Assembly: GCA_900553165.1 (NCBI GenBank)
Contig: USCN01000077.1
Location: forward strand, 1-6,470
DNA from: an uncultured Collinsella sp.
Lineage (GTDB): Bacteria; Actinomycetota; Coriobacteriia; Coriobacteriales; Coriobacteriaceae
Direction: 5' to 3'
Length of the DNA stretch: 6,470 bases
The notes beneath the pieces were generated by a model, which did no database searches, was not told the DNA's origin, and was given only the letters and a program-made list of their open reading frames with translations. Below are positions 1-5,111 of the stretch, piece after piece. Position numbers and translations under genes: made by a program. Position 1 is the first letter of the stretch, and the number at the start of each line of letters is the position of its first letter.

Positions 1-116
1 TGCTCATGGACTACGGCTCGGTCGTCGTTCACGTCTTCACTCCCGAAGCCCGCGACTTCTACCGCCTAGAAAAGCTCTGGGGTGACGCCCCCCAGCTCCC
101 CCTCAATCTCCTCTAG
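1..116 (+). CDS. rsfS: Ribosomal silencing factor RsfS, C-terminal end (partial)
   Basis: Only the last 38 or so codons are present; the gene begins left of the window and the first complete codon starts at base 3. The readable end ([20 protein letters not shown], then [10 protein letters not shown] and a short tail) matches the conserved C-terminus of the RsfS/Iojap/YbeB family, in which a D-Y-G-x-V-V-V-H-x-F segment is followed by R-x-F/Y-Y-x-L-E-x-L-W. RsfS binds ribosomal protein uL14 on the large subunit and blocks subunit joining when nutrients are scarce (family knowledge). The stop TAG at 114-116 is followed at once by a second in-frame TAG at 117-119. A strong terminator follows 45 bases later, so this is the last gene of its transcript. 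It converges on dinB. Confidence 0.9.
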   Translation, partial: LMDYGSVVVHVFTPEARDFYRLEKLWGDAPQLPLNLL

Positions 117-160
117 TAGCTCATTTGATACGGGGCTTTTTAGCTAGCTTCGCGCATTTC

Positions 161-203
161 GCCGGGCAGTTGCGGTTTTCCGCACCTGCCCGGCTTTCTT
201 TTT
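161..203 (+). terminator. Rho-independent terminator after rsfS
   Basis: A perfect 9-bp stem (GCCGGGCAG at 161-169 with CTGCCCGGC at 186-194) continues after one T/C mismatch into a 5-bp stem (TGCGG 171-175 with CCGCA 180-184) closed by a TTTT loop. The T-rich tract TTTCTTTTT follows at 195-203. The T tract is present only in the rsfS direction. Read from dinB the same hairpin is followed by GAAATGCG, so it would be a poor terminator for dinB. Confidence 0.92.
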
Positions 204-215
204 GCCTAAAGGCGG

Positions 216-1415
216 TTAATCGTTGAAGCGGGATTGGCGGCCGAAAGATAGGGCGGTGTCGCCGAACTTGTCTCGGACGGCGTCGATAGCGACCGAGAGG
301 TCGCGACGGTCGCTTGATTGGGCTCCGCGGTCGTCGACTTCGCAGAACAGGTCGGTCTGGATGCCGCCTTGGTGGTCGAAGTCGCTCATGCCGATGCCCG
401 CTAAGCGAACATGCATGCCTTCCTGCCAGATGTTGTCGAGCAGTTCGAGCGCAACCGCCACAAAGATGTTCTCGTCGTCGGTCGGATGAGGCAGCCGGCG
501 CTGTGCCGAGCGACCGCTTCCATACGAATACTTGAGCTTGCCCGTCAGTCCCTGACGGCGCAGGCGGCGTCCCACTGACTCGCCCAACAGCGCAATCGCC
601 GCTTCGATGTCCCCGCGCTCAGTCAAATCTTTCGCAAAGGTGCGCTCATTGCTCACCGATTTAACCTCACGCTCTTCATCGAGACTCGTGACTTCGGAGA
701 TTTCGAGTCCCAGCGCACGCTGGCGCATGCGTTCGCCGTTGACGCCAAAAATAGAGGCCAAGGTGGATTCCGGTGCACGTGATAGCTCGCCGAGGGTGTA
801 GATGCGCATGCGGCGCAGTCGCTCCTCGGCCGAGCGCCCGATGCCGCTCATGGCAGATACCGGCAGCGCGGCCAAAAAGCGCTGCTCGGTTCCGGGGCGC
901 ACGATGGTCAGCCCAAACGGCTTATCCCGCTCGCTTGCGATCTTTGCGACCGTCTTGTTGCAGCCCACGCCAATGGAGCAGGTCACTCCCAGCGCTGCCA
1001 CGCGGTCGCTTATACGCCGCGCAACCAGTAGCGGGTCCTCGGGCGCAAAGCGACCCGGTGTGATATCGATAAAGGCTTCGTCGATGGATACGCGCTCTAC
1101 GCGCGGCGTCTCCTCGGCAAGAATCGCCATGACCTGCGCGCTCACCTCGCGGTAGCGATCAAAGTGCCCGTGCGTCCAAATGGCTTGCGGGCACAAGCGC
1201 CGCGCCTCGGCCGAGGCCATGGCAGAGTGCACGCCAAAGCGACGCGCCTCATACGAACACGTGGACACGACGCCACGCGAATCGGCGTCTCCGCCCACGA
1301 TGAGCGGCTTTCCGCGCCACTCGGGGTGGTCGAGCATCTCCACGCTCGCAAAAAACGCATCGAGGTCCATGAGGCCCACCGCCGGACCCGTCCAGGGGGG
1401 CGGCGTGACGCCCAT
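216..1415 (-). CDS. dinB: DNA polymerase IV (Y-family translesion polymerase)
   Basis: DinB is an error-prone Y-family polymerase that copies past damaged template bases. Numbered from the ATG at 1415 (399 residues), the catalytic carboxylates are D17 in MDLDAFFASVE and D112-E113 in SIDEAFID. F22 is at the steric-gate position, and S-x-G-x-G-x-N-K near 147-154 is the conserved palm/fingers signature. A helix-hairpin-helix thumb segment (SGIGRSAEERL) and the little-finger domain follow. QTDLF at 353-357 is a good match to the beta-clamp-binding pentapeptide. Length is normal and there is no frameshift. The start at 1415 is chosen because GAGG lies 5 bases upstream. An in-frame ATG at 1454 would add 13 residues, but it has no Shine-Dalgarno sequence and sits where the predicted promoter would begin transcription. 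The gene stands alone on this strand, divergent from rpsP. Function is confident; the exact start is not. Confidence 0.95.
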   Translation of the reverse strand: MGVTPPPWTGPAVGLMDLDAFFASVEMLDHPEWRGKPLIVGGDADSRGVVSTCSYEARRFGVHSAMASAEARRLCPQAIWTHGHFDRYREVSAQVMAILAEETPRVERVSIDEAFIDITPGRFAPEDPLLVARRISDRVAALGVTCSIGVGCNKTVAKIASERDKPFGLTIVRPGTEQRFLAALPVSAMSGIGRSAEERLRRMRIYTLGELSRAPESTLASIFGVNGERMRQRALGLEISEVTSLDEEREVKSVSNERTFAKDLTERGDIEAAIALLGESVGRRLRRQGLTGKLKYSYGSGRSAQRRLPHPTDDENIFVAVALELLDNIWQEGMHVRLAGIGMSDFDHQGGIQTDLFCEVDDRGAQSSDRRDLSVAIDAVRDKFGDTALSFGRQSRFND

Positions 1416-1420
1416 GGCAT

Positions 1421-1424
1421 CCTC
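1421..1424 (-). promoter_or_regulatory. Ribosome binding site favouring the internal dinB start
   Basis: On the minus strand GAGG stands 5 bases before the ATG at 1415. The upstream in-frame ATG at 1454 is preceded by GGTATACTCATGAC, which holds no Shine-Dalgarno sequence. This is the main reason for preferring the shorter protein. Confidence 0.55.
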
Positions 1425-1429
1425 ATAAC

Positions 1430-1443
1430 CGTATGTATGTTCG
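1430..1443 (-). promoter_or_regulatory. LexA-box-like (SOS box) sequence before dinB
   Basis: The minus strand reads CGAACATACATACG. Against the Gram-positive LexA consensus CGAACRNRYGTTCG (from memory) it agrees at all but two positions. The left half-site CGAAC is perfect; the right half is degenerate. It lies just downstream of the predicted -10 box and upstream of the preferred dinB start, a position where a repressor could block transcription. dinB genes are commonly LexA-controlled, which makes the match plausible, but the weak right half keeps this tentative. Confidence 0.4.
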
Positions 1444-1460
1444 CGTCTTTCCATGTCATG

Positions 1461-1466
1461 AGTATA
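1461..1466 (-). promoter_or_regulatory. Putative dinB promoter -10 box
   Basis: The minus strand carries TATACT, five of six matches to TATAAT. Transcription would begin near 1454, giving a leader of about 40 bases to the ATG at 1415, or a leaderless message if the ATG at 1454 were used. No good -35 hexamer is seen 16-18 bases upstream; the 17-base position reads CGCACC. The promoter would therefore be weak or need an activator. Confidence 0.35.
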
Positions 1467-1570
1467 CCGCGCAGCTCATGTGGGGTGCGTGTATGTGCTT
1501 GCAAATCCCGAATTCTTGTCTAAGATATGAATTTGCCCTCGACTACACCGAAGAAGTTGGTCTCACGGAC

Positions 1571-1599
1571 TTCACCTGCCCGCGTCGATGGCGTATTAT
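1571..1599 (+). promoter_or_regulatory. Putative promoter of the rpsP operon
   Basis: TTCACC at 1571-1576 (four of six to TTGACA) and TATTAT at 1594-1599 (five of six to TATAAT) are separated by an ideal 17 bases. Transcription would start near 1606, leaving a leader of about 50 bases to rpsP. A weaker alternative is TTGCAA at 1499-1504 with TAAGAT at 1521-1526 (16-base spacer). No terminator lies between these elements and the gene. Confidence 0.5.
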
Positions 1600-1621
1600 G
1601 TTCAACTGTTTGTTTGTAGTT

Positions 1622-1636
1622 GCAGCCTAAAGCTGC
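1622..1636 (+). other. Small hairpin in the rpsP leader
   Basis: GCAGC (1622-1626) and GCTGC (1632-1636) form a perfect 5-bp stem around a CTAAA loop, ending 6 bases before the rpsP Shine-Dalgarno sequence. It lacks a T tract, so it is not a terminator. It may influence ribosome access or be incidental. Confidence 0.35.
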
Positions 1637-1642
1637 TTGGTT

Positions 1643-1649
1643 GGAGGAG
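1643..1649 (+). promoter_or_regulatory. Strong ribosome binding site fixing the rpsP TTG start
   Basis: GGAGGAG ends 6 bases (GGAGG core 8 bases) before TTG at 1656-1658. That spacing points to this TTG rather than the in-frame TTG at 1620, which would place the ribosome binding site inside the coding sequence. Confidence 0.85.
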
Positions 1650-1655
1650 TTTCCT

Positions 1656-1988
1656 TTGGCAGTCAAGATTCGCCTTGCTCGTCACGGCGCTAAGAAGCGT
1701 CCGTACTACCGTGTCGTCGTCGCCGATTCCCGCGCCCCGCGTGACGGTCGTATCATCGAGGAGGTTGGCCGCTACAACCCGATGACCGCCCCCAAGACCA
1801 TCAACCTCGACCTCGAGAAGATCGCCGACTGGCAGTCCAAGGGCGCTCAGCTCACCGACGCCGTCGCCGCTCTGGTCAAGGCCGCCAACGAGGGCGAGAA
1901 GACCGAGACCGTCGTCAAGAAGTCCAAGAAGCAGCTCGCCAAAGAGGCCGAGGCCGCTAAGGCTGCCGCTGAGGGCGCCGAGGAGTAA
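1656..1988 (+). CDS. rpsP: 30S ribosomal protein bS16
   Basis: bS16 is a small-subunit protein needed for 30S assembly; it binds 16S rRNA. From the TTG start the product is 110 residues and opens with [20 protein letters not shown] after the initiator Met. The motifs DSRAPRDGR (about 24-32), E-V-G-R-Y-N-P (36-42) and the [11 protein letters not shown] segment (58-68) are hallmarks of the family. The first 80 residues cover the usual fold. The rest is a Lys/Ala/Glu-rich tail (80-110) that makes the protein longer than the roughly 80-90 residues of the E. coli and Bacillus proteins. It is the first gene of the run and khpA starts 3 bases after its stop. Confidence 0.97.
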   Translation: MAVKIRLARHGAKKRPYYRVVVADSRAPRDGRIIEEVGRYNPMTAPKTINLDLEKIADWQSKGAQLTDAVAALVKAANEGEKTETVVKKSKKQLAKEAEAAKAAAEGAEE

Positions 1989-1991
1989 ATC

Positions 1992-2276
1992 GTGCCTGAG
2001 GTTGACGCTGCACAGCTCGAGGGTGAGGCAATGCTCTCAGATCGCATCGCCGATCTCGTCGAATATCTCGTTGTTCAGATCGTCGACGACCCGGATTCCG
2101 TGAGCCTTGAGGTCATCGATGGTGACGACGCCTCTACGATCGAGGTTTCTGTCGCCGAGGATGACGTCGCTAAGGTTATCGGCCGTCGTGGCCGTACCAT
2201 CAAGGCCATTCGCACGCTCGCCCGTGCACTGGCCGCTCGCCTCGACACTGCTGTCGAGGTAGAGGTTCTGGGCTAG
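1992..2276 (+). CDS. khpA: KH-domain RNA-binding protein KhpA (YlqC family)
   Basis: KhpA is a single-KH-domain RNA-binding protein which in other bacteria pairs with KhpB/Jag and affects cell division and small-RNA function (family knowledge). The 94-residue product shows LVEYLVVQIVDDPDSV near the N-terminus (22-37) and the KH signature V-I-G-R-R-G-R-T-I-K-A-I-R at 62-74, with the GxxG loop G64-R-R-G67. The GTG start at 1992 is supported by AGGAG at 1981-1985, inside the last rpsP codons and 6 bases upstream. An in-frame ATG at 2031 also has a ribosome binding site (GAGGG, 7 bases upstream) and would give 81 residues, nearer the usual family length, so the start is uncertain. rimM follows after 4 bases. 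The rpsP-khpA-rimM order is typical of Gram-positive genomes. Confidence 0.92.
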   Translation: MPEVDAAQLEGEAMLSDRIADLVEYLVVQIVDDPDSVSLEVIDGDDASTIEVSVAEDDVAKVIGRRGRTIKAIRTLARALAARLDTAVEVEVLG

Positions 2277-2280
2277 GACC

Positions 2281-2802
2281 TTGAGGTCCCAGTACAAAAA
2301 CATCGCCCGTGTGGTCAAGCCGCACGGAAGGAAGGGGGAGGTCCTCGCGCAGCCGCTGCGGGGGCTTCCTTCTGTATTAGAGCCGGGTATGCGCGTCGCC
2401 CTGACGCCGCCGGCGCTCAAGCGCGACCGCTTTTGCACGGTCGTGTCCGTCACCGATACGGGCGATGGCGATCTGGTCTCGTTTGAGGGCATTGACGACT
2501 TGACGGCCGCCGAGGGCATCACGGGATGCTATGTGTTGGCAAATCGTGACGATTTTGAGCTCGATTCACTCGACGCCGCCTATACCGACCTGATGGGTCG
2601 CGAGGTGGCCGACGAGCGCTTCGATTCGCTCGGCACGATCGTCGAGATCGTGTCGACGCCCGCTAACGATGTTTGGGTTGTCGAGGGTGATCGGTACGGC
2701 GAGGTACTGATTCCCGTGATCGAGCAGGTTGTGCTCGATCTTCCCGACACAGGAACAATTTCCGTCCACGTTATGGACGGCCTGATCGATATGGACAAGT
2801 AG
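2281..2802 (+). CDS. rimM: Ribosome maturation factor RimM
   Basis: RimM binds ribosomal protein uS19 and helps mature the 3' domain of 16S rRNA in the 30S subunit. The 173-residue product has the N-terminal RimM domain (about 6-90, opening with I-A-R-V-V-K-P-H-G-R-K-G-E-V at 8-21) and a C-terminal PRC-barrel domain (about 100-170, with D-L-M-G-R-E-V, L-G-T-I-V-E-I, V-L-I-P-V-I-E and D-G-L-I-D). TTG at 2281 is the only plausible start upstream of the conserved segment, because the frame is closed by a stop at 2260-2262. Its Shine-Dalgarno sequence is weak: AGGA lies only 2 bases away. Ribosomes may therefore arrive by coupling from khpA, whose stop is 4 bases upstream. The N-terminal part uses rare codons (AGG, GGG, TTA at 2377) more than its neighbours do. 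Confidence 0.95.
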   Translation: MRSQYKNIARVVKPHGRKGEVLAQPLRGLPSVLEPGMRVALTPPALKRDRFCTVVSVTDTGDGDLVSFEGIDDLTAAEGITGCYVLANRDDFELDSLDAAYTDLMGREVADERFDSLGTIVEIVSTPANDVWVVEGDRYGEVLIPVIEQVVLDLPDTGTISVHVMDGLIDMDK

Positions 2803-2812
2803 GGAGGACAAC

Positions 2813-3571
2813 ATGCTGATTGAGACCCTTTCGGTCTTTCCCGAGATGTTTGAGCCCGTCATGTCCACATCGATTTTGGGCCGCGCCCGCAAGGCCGGCC
2901 TTTTTGATTTTAAGGCGTATAACCTGCGCGACTGGACGCACGACCGCCATCGCACCGTCGATGACGAGCCGTATGGCGGCGGGCAGGGCATGCTCATGAA
3001 GGTCGAGCCTATCGCCGAGGCCATCGAGGCCATTAGCGCAGAGGGTCCCAAGCCCACGGTGGTGTTCTTTACCCCCTGTGGCGAGCCTTTTACGCAGCAT
3101 GTGGCCGAGCGCCTGCTCAAAAGCGAGCGCCTGCTGTTTGTGTGCAGTCGCTACGAGGGCGTCGACGAGCGCGCATACGCGTATGCCGATGAGCGCCTGT
3201 CGATCGGCGATTACGTGCTCACGGGCGGCGAGCTTCCCGCCATGGTCGTTGCCGACGCCGTCGTGCGTCTGATTCCCGGCGCCCTTGGTGACGAGATGAG
3301 CAACGTCGATGAGTCATTCTCGACCGCCGAGGACGGTGGCCTGCTCGAGTACGCGCAGTACACCCGTCCCGCCGAGTTCAATGGCGAGGGTGTGCCTCCG
3401 GTGCTCGTGAGCGGCGATCATGCCAAGGTTGATGCCTGGCGCCGCAAGAATGCCATCGAGCGAACCTGCCGCTGGCGTCCCGACCTGATCGAGACGGCGC
3501 GCCTTACGCCCGAGGAGCGCGCATTCGCGCAAGAGATTCTGGACGCGTCGTATTCACAGAGCGAGGAGTGA
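2813..3571 (+). CDS. trmD: tRNA (guanine-37-N1) methyltransferase TrmD
   Basis: TrmD uses S-adenosylmethionine to methylate G37 next to the anticodon, preventing +1 frameshifts. The 252-residue protein begins with I-x-T-L-S-V-F-P-E-M-F (3-13). It carries D-D-x-P-Y-G-G-G-Q-G-M (50-60), SRYEGVDER (112-120) and SIGDYVLTGGELP (130-142). The last two form the trefoil-knot cofactor site of the SPOUT family. After the linker come Y-T-R-P (183-186), V-P-P-V-L-x-S-G-D-H and the C-terminal tRNA-binding domain. GGGAGGA at 2802-2808 overlaps the rimM stop and lies 4 bases before the ATG. Unusual points are an apparent short insertion near 170-175 and Ala181 where the family usually has Pro. The stop codon almost touches lepB. 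Confidence 0.97.
   Translation: MLIETLSVFPEMFEPVMSTSILGRARKAGLFDFKAYNLRDWTHDRHRTVDDEPYGGGQGMLMKVEPIAEAIEAISAEGPKPTVVFFTPCGEPFTQHVAERLLKSERLLFVCSRYEGVDERAYAYADERLSIGDYVLTGGELPAMVVADAVVRLIPGALGDEMSNVDESFSTAEDGGLLEYAQYTRPAEFNGEGVPPVLVSGDHAKVDAWRRKNAIERTCRWRPDLIETARLTPEERAFAQEILDASYSQSEE
3563..3568 (+). promoter_or_regulatory. Ribosome binding site deciding the lepB start
   Basis: GAGGAG, formed by the last two Glu codons of trmD, ends 5 bases before the ATG at 3574. It overlaps the alternative GTG at 3568, so only the ATG has usable spacing. Confidence 0.75.
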
Positions 3572-3573
3572 GA

Positions 3574-4137
3574 ATGGTTCCATCGCAGCATTCCGTGCTA
3601 AAGGGTGCCTTTGAGTGGATCGTGGTCGTCGCGATTGCACTGGTCGCCACCTTTTTGGTTCGCTCATTTGTGGTTGAACCCTTTGTGGTGCCTACCGGCT
3701 CCATGGAGTCCACGATCGAGATTGGCGATCAGATCCTGGCGCAAAAGGTGAGCCTCGAGCTCGGTCAGCCCGTTAAACAGGGCGATATTGTGGTATTCCA
3801 CAACCCCGATGGCACCTCCGAGCACGATGTTCTCGTCAAGCGAGTTATTGCCACGGCCGGCCAGACGGTCGACCTTCAGGACGGCAAGGTCGTCGTCGAC
3901 GGCCAGGCGCTCGATGAGGACTATACGACCGGCATGAGCTGGCCGCTTTCGGTCCAGGCCCCTGGCGCTCAGGTGAGCTATCCCTACACCGTTCCCGACG
4001 GGTGCGTGTGGGTGATGGGCGACAACCGCGAGAACTCTGCTGACTCCCGCTATTTTGGCCCGGTCGACCGCTCCGACTTGGTCGCCGTGGCGCTTGTGCG
4101 CTACTGGCCGCTCAACCGTATCGGCGCTATCGACTAA
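3574..4137 (+). CDS. lepB: Signal peptidase I
   Basis: This membrane-anchored serine protease removes signal peptides from exported proteins outside the membrane. From the ATG at 3574 it has 187 residues: a short N-terminus, one membrane segment (about 15-34) and the catalytic domain. The nucleophile is S43 in P-T-G-S-M-E-S-T-I and the general base is K89 in V-L-V-K-R-V-I-A; together they form the Ser/Lys dyad of peptidase family S26. The conserved box GDNRENSADSR is at 149-159, followed by Y-F-G-P-V. A single membrane segment and this small size fit the Gram-positive type. The start is 2 bases after the trmD stop. An in-frame GTG at 3568 overlaps that stop but has no usable ribosome binding site. 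The gene is intact. Confidence 0.96.
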   Translation: MVPSQHSVLKGAFEWIVVVAIALVATFLVRSFVVEPFVVPTGSMESTIEIGDQILAQKVSLELGQPVKQGDIVVFHNPDGTSEHDVLVKRVIATAGQTVDLQDGKVVVDGQALDEDYTTGMSWPLSVQAPGAQVSYPYTVPDGCVWVMGDNRENSADSRYFGPVDRSDLVAVALVRYWPLNRIGAID

Positions 4138-4196
4138 AAACCGCTATAGTACAGTACCTAACCGTGTAATCGTTTCGACGAGGGGATATTAGAGGC
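4138..4196 (+). promoter_or_regulatory. lepB-glyQ gap with weak promoter-like box and glyQ ribosome binding site
   Basis: This is the only real gap in the rightward gene run. TATAGT at 4145-4150 resembles a -10 box, but no -35 hexamer is recognisable 16-18 bases upstream. It runs into a 9-base palindrome GTACAGTAC (4149-4157). GAGGGG at 4180-4185 lies 11 bases before the glyQ ATG, and a second GAGG at 4192-4195 is too close. No stem with a T tract is present, so transcription may read through from lepB. At 59 bases the gap is far too short for a T-box leader. Confidence 0.25.
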
Positions 4197-5108
4197 ATGA
4201 ACGCTTCATCGCTTTCCTTCCAAGACATCATCCTGCGCCTCCAGCAGTACTGGGGCGAGCAGGGCTGCGTCATTATGCAGCCCTATGACTCCGAGGTCGG
4301 TGCCGGTACCTTCCATACCGCGACCACGCTGCGCTCGCTCGGTCCCGCCGAGTGGCGCACCTGCTATGCGCAGCCCTGCCGCCGTCCCGCCGACGGCCGC
4401 TACGGCGAGAACCCCAACCGCATGCAGCACTACTATCAGTTCCAGGTGCTCATCAAGCCCTCGCCGGTCAACGCCCAGGAGCTCTACCTGGGGTCTCTTG
4501 CCGCTATCGGTCTGGACCCCAACGACCATGACGTCCGTTTTGTCGAGGACGACTGGGAGAGCCCGACCCTGGGCGCCTGGGGCCTTGGCTGGGAGGTCTG
4601 GCTCAACGGCATGGAGGTCACGCAGTTTACGTACTTCCAGCAGGTGGGCGGCATCGAGGTCGATCCCGTGCCCGTCGAGATCACCTATGGCCTGGAGCGT
4701 ATCGCCATGTACGCCCAGGGTGTCAACTCCGTCTACGACCTGGTGTGGAGCTATCTGCCCGACGGCACGCCCATGACCTATGGTGACGTGTTCCTGGAGA
4801 ACGAGCGCGAGTTCAGTGCCTATAACTTTGAGGTCGCCAACGTCGAGATGATGCGTCAGAAGTTTGACGACTACGAGGCCGAGTGCCACTCCTGCCTGGA
4901 GCGCAAACTGCCGCTGCCGGCGTACGACTGCGTCATGAAGTGCAGCCATGCCTTCAACCTGCTTGATGCCCGCGGCGCCCTGTCTGCGGTCGAGCGTGCC
5001 AACTACATCCTGCGCGTCCGCGCCGTCGCCAAGGCGTGCTGCGAGGCCTATATGGCCGAGGTCGCCGGAGTCAACGAGAATGCCAACCAGGAAGGCGAGG
5101 TGGCGTAA
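4197..5108 (+). CDS. glyQ: Glycyl-tRNA synthetase alpha subunit
   Basis: GlyQ is the catalytic subunit of the heterotetrameric (alpha2-beta2) glycyl-tRNA synthetase; it activates glycine with ATP as a class II enzyme. The 303 residues equal the length of the E. coli protein. The family N-terminus is clear ([12 protein letters not shown] at 8-19, then G-C-V-I-M-Q-P-Y-D). Motif 2 spans about 52-84 ([19 protein letters not shown], then Q-H-Y-Y-Q-F-Q-V), and motif 3 is [11 protein letters not shown] at 160-170. The C-terminal helical region carries a Cys pair, C-x-x-C, in ECHSCLERK. glyS begins 3 bases after its stop, so the two subunits are surely co-expressed. Its codons are strongly biased to C/G endings. 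Confidence 0.98.
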   Translation: MNASSLSFQDIILRLQQYWGEQGCVIMQPYDSEVGAGTFHTATTLRSLGPAEWRTCYAQPCRRPADGRYGENPNRMQHYYQFQVLIKPSPVNAQELYLGSLAAIGLDPNDHDVRFVEDDWESPTLGAWGLGWEVWLNGMEVTQFTYFQQVGGIEVDPVPVEITYGLERIAMYAQGVNSVYDLVWSYLPDGTPMTYGDVFLENEREFSAYNFEVANVEMMRQKFDDYEAECHSCLERKLPLPAYDCVMKCSHAFNLLDARGALSAVERANYILRVRAVAKACCEAYMAEVAGVNENANQEGEVA

Positions 5109-5111
5109 GCC

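Noticed and set aside
223..1155. Several plus-strand open frames across dinB
   Set aside because: Their products are Arg/Ser-rich shadows typical of GC-rich coding sequence read in the wrong frame, and dinB is complete on the other strand.
1620..1655. Longer rpsP start at the TTG at 1620
   Set aside because: It would put the strong GGAGGAG site inside the gene and add 12 residues that bS16 proteins do not have.
2037..3120. Open frames of 161 and 184 codons on the minus strand opposite khpA, rimM and trmD
   Set aside because: The opposite-strand genes are well-known intact families; these frames have no ribosome binding site or recognisable protein character.
3568..3573. GTG start for lepB overlapping the trmD stop
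   Set aside because: The GAGGAG site overlaps this codon, leaving no spacing; the ATG at 3574 has a proper 5-base gap.
4138..4196. T-box riboswitch before glyQ
   Set aside because: The gap is only 59 bases, has no T-box consensus and shows no antiterminator/terminator pair.
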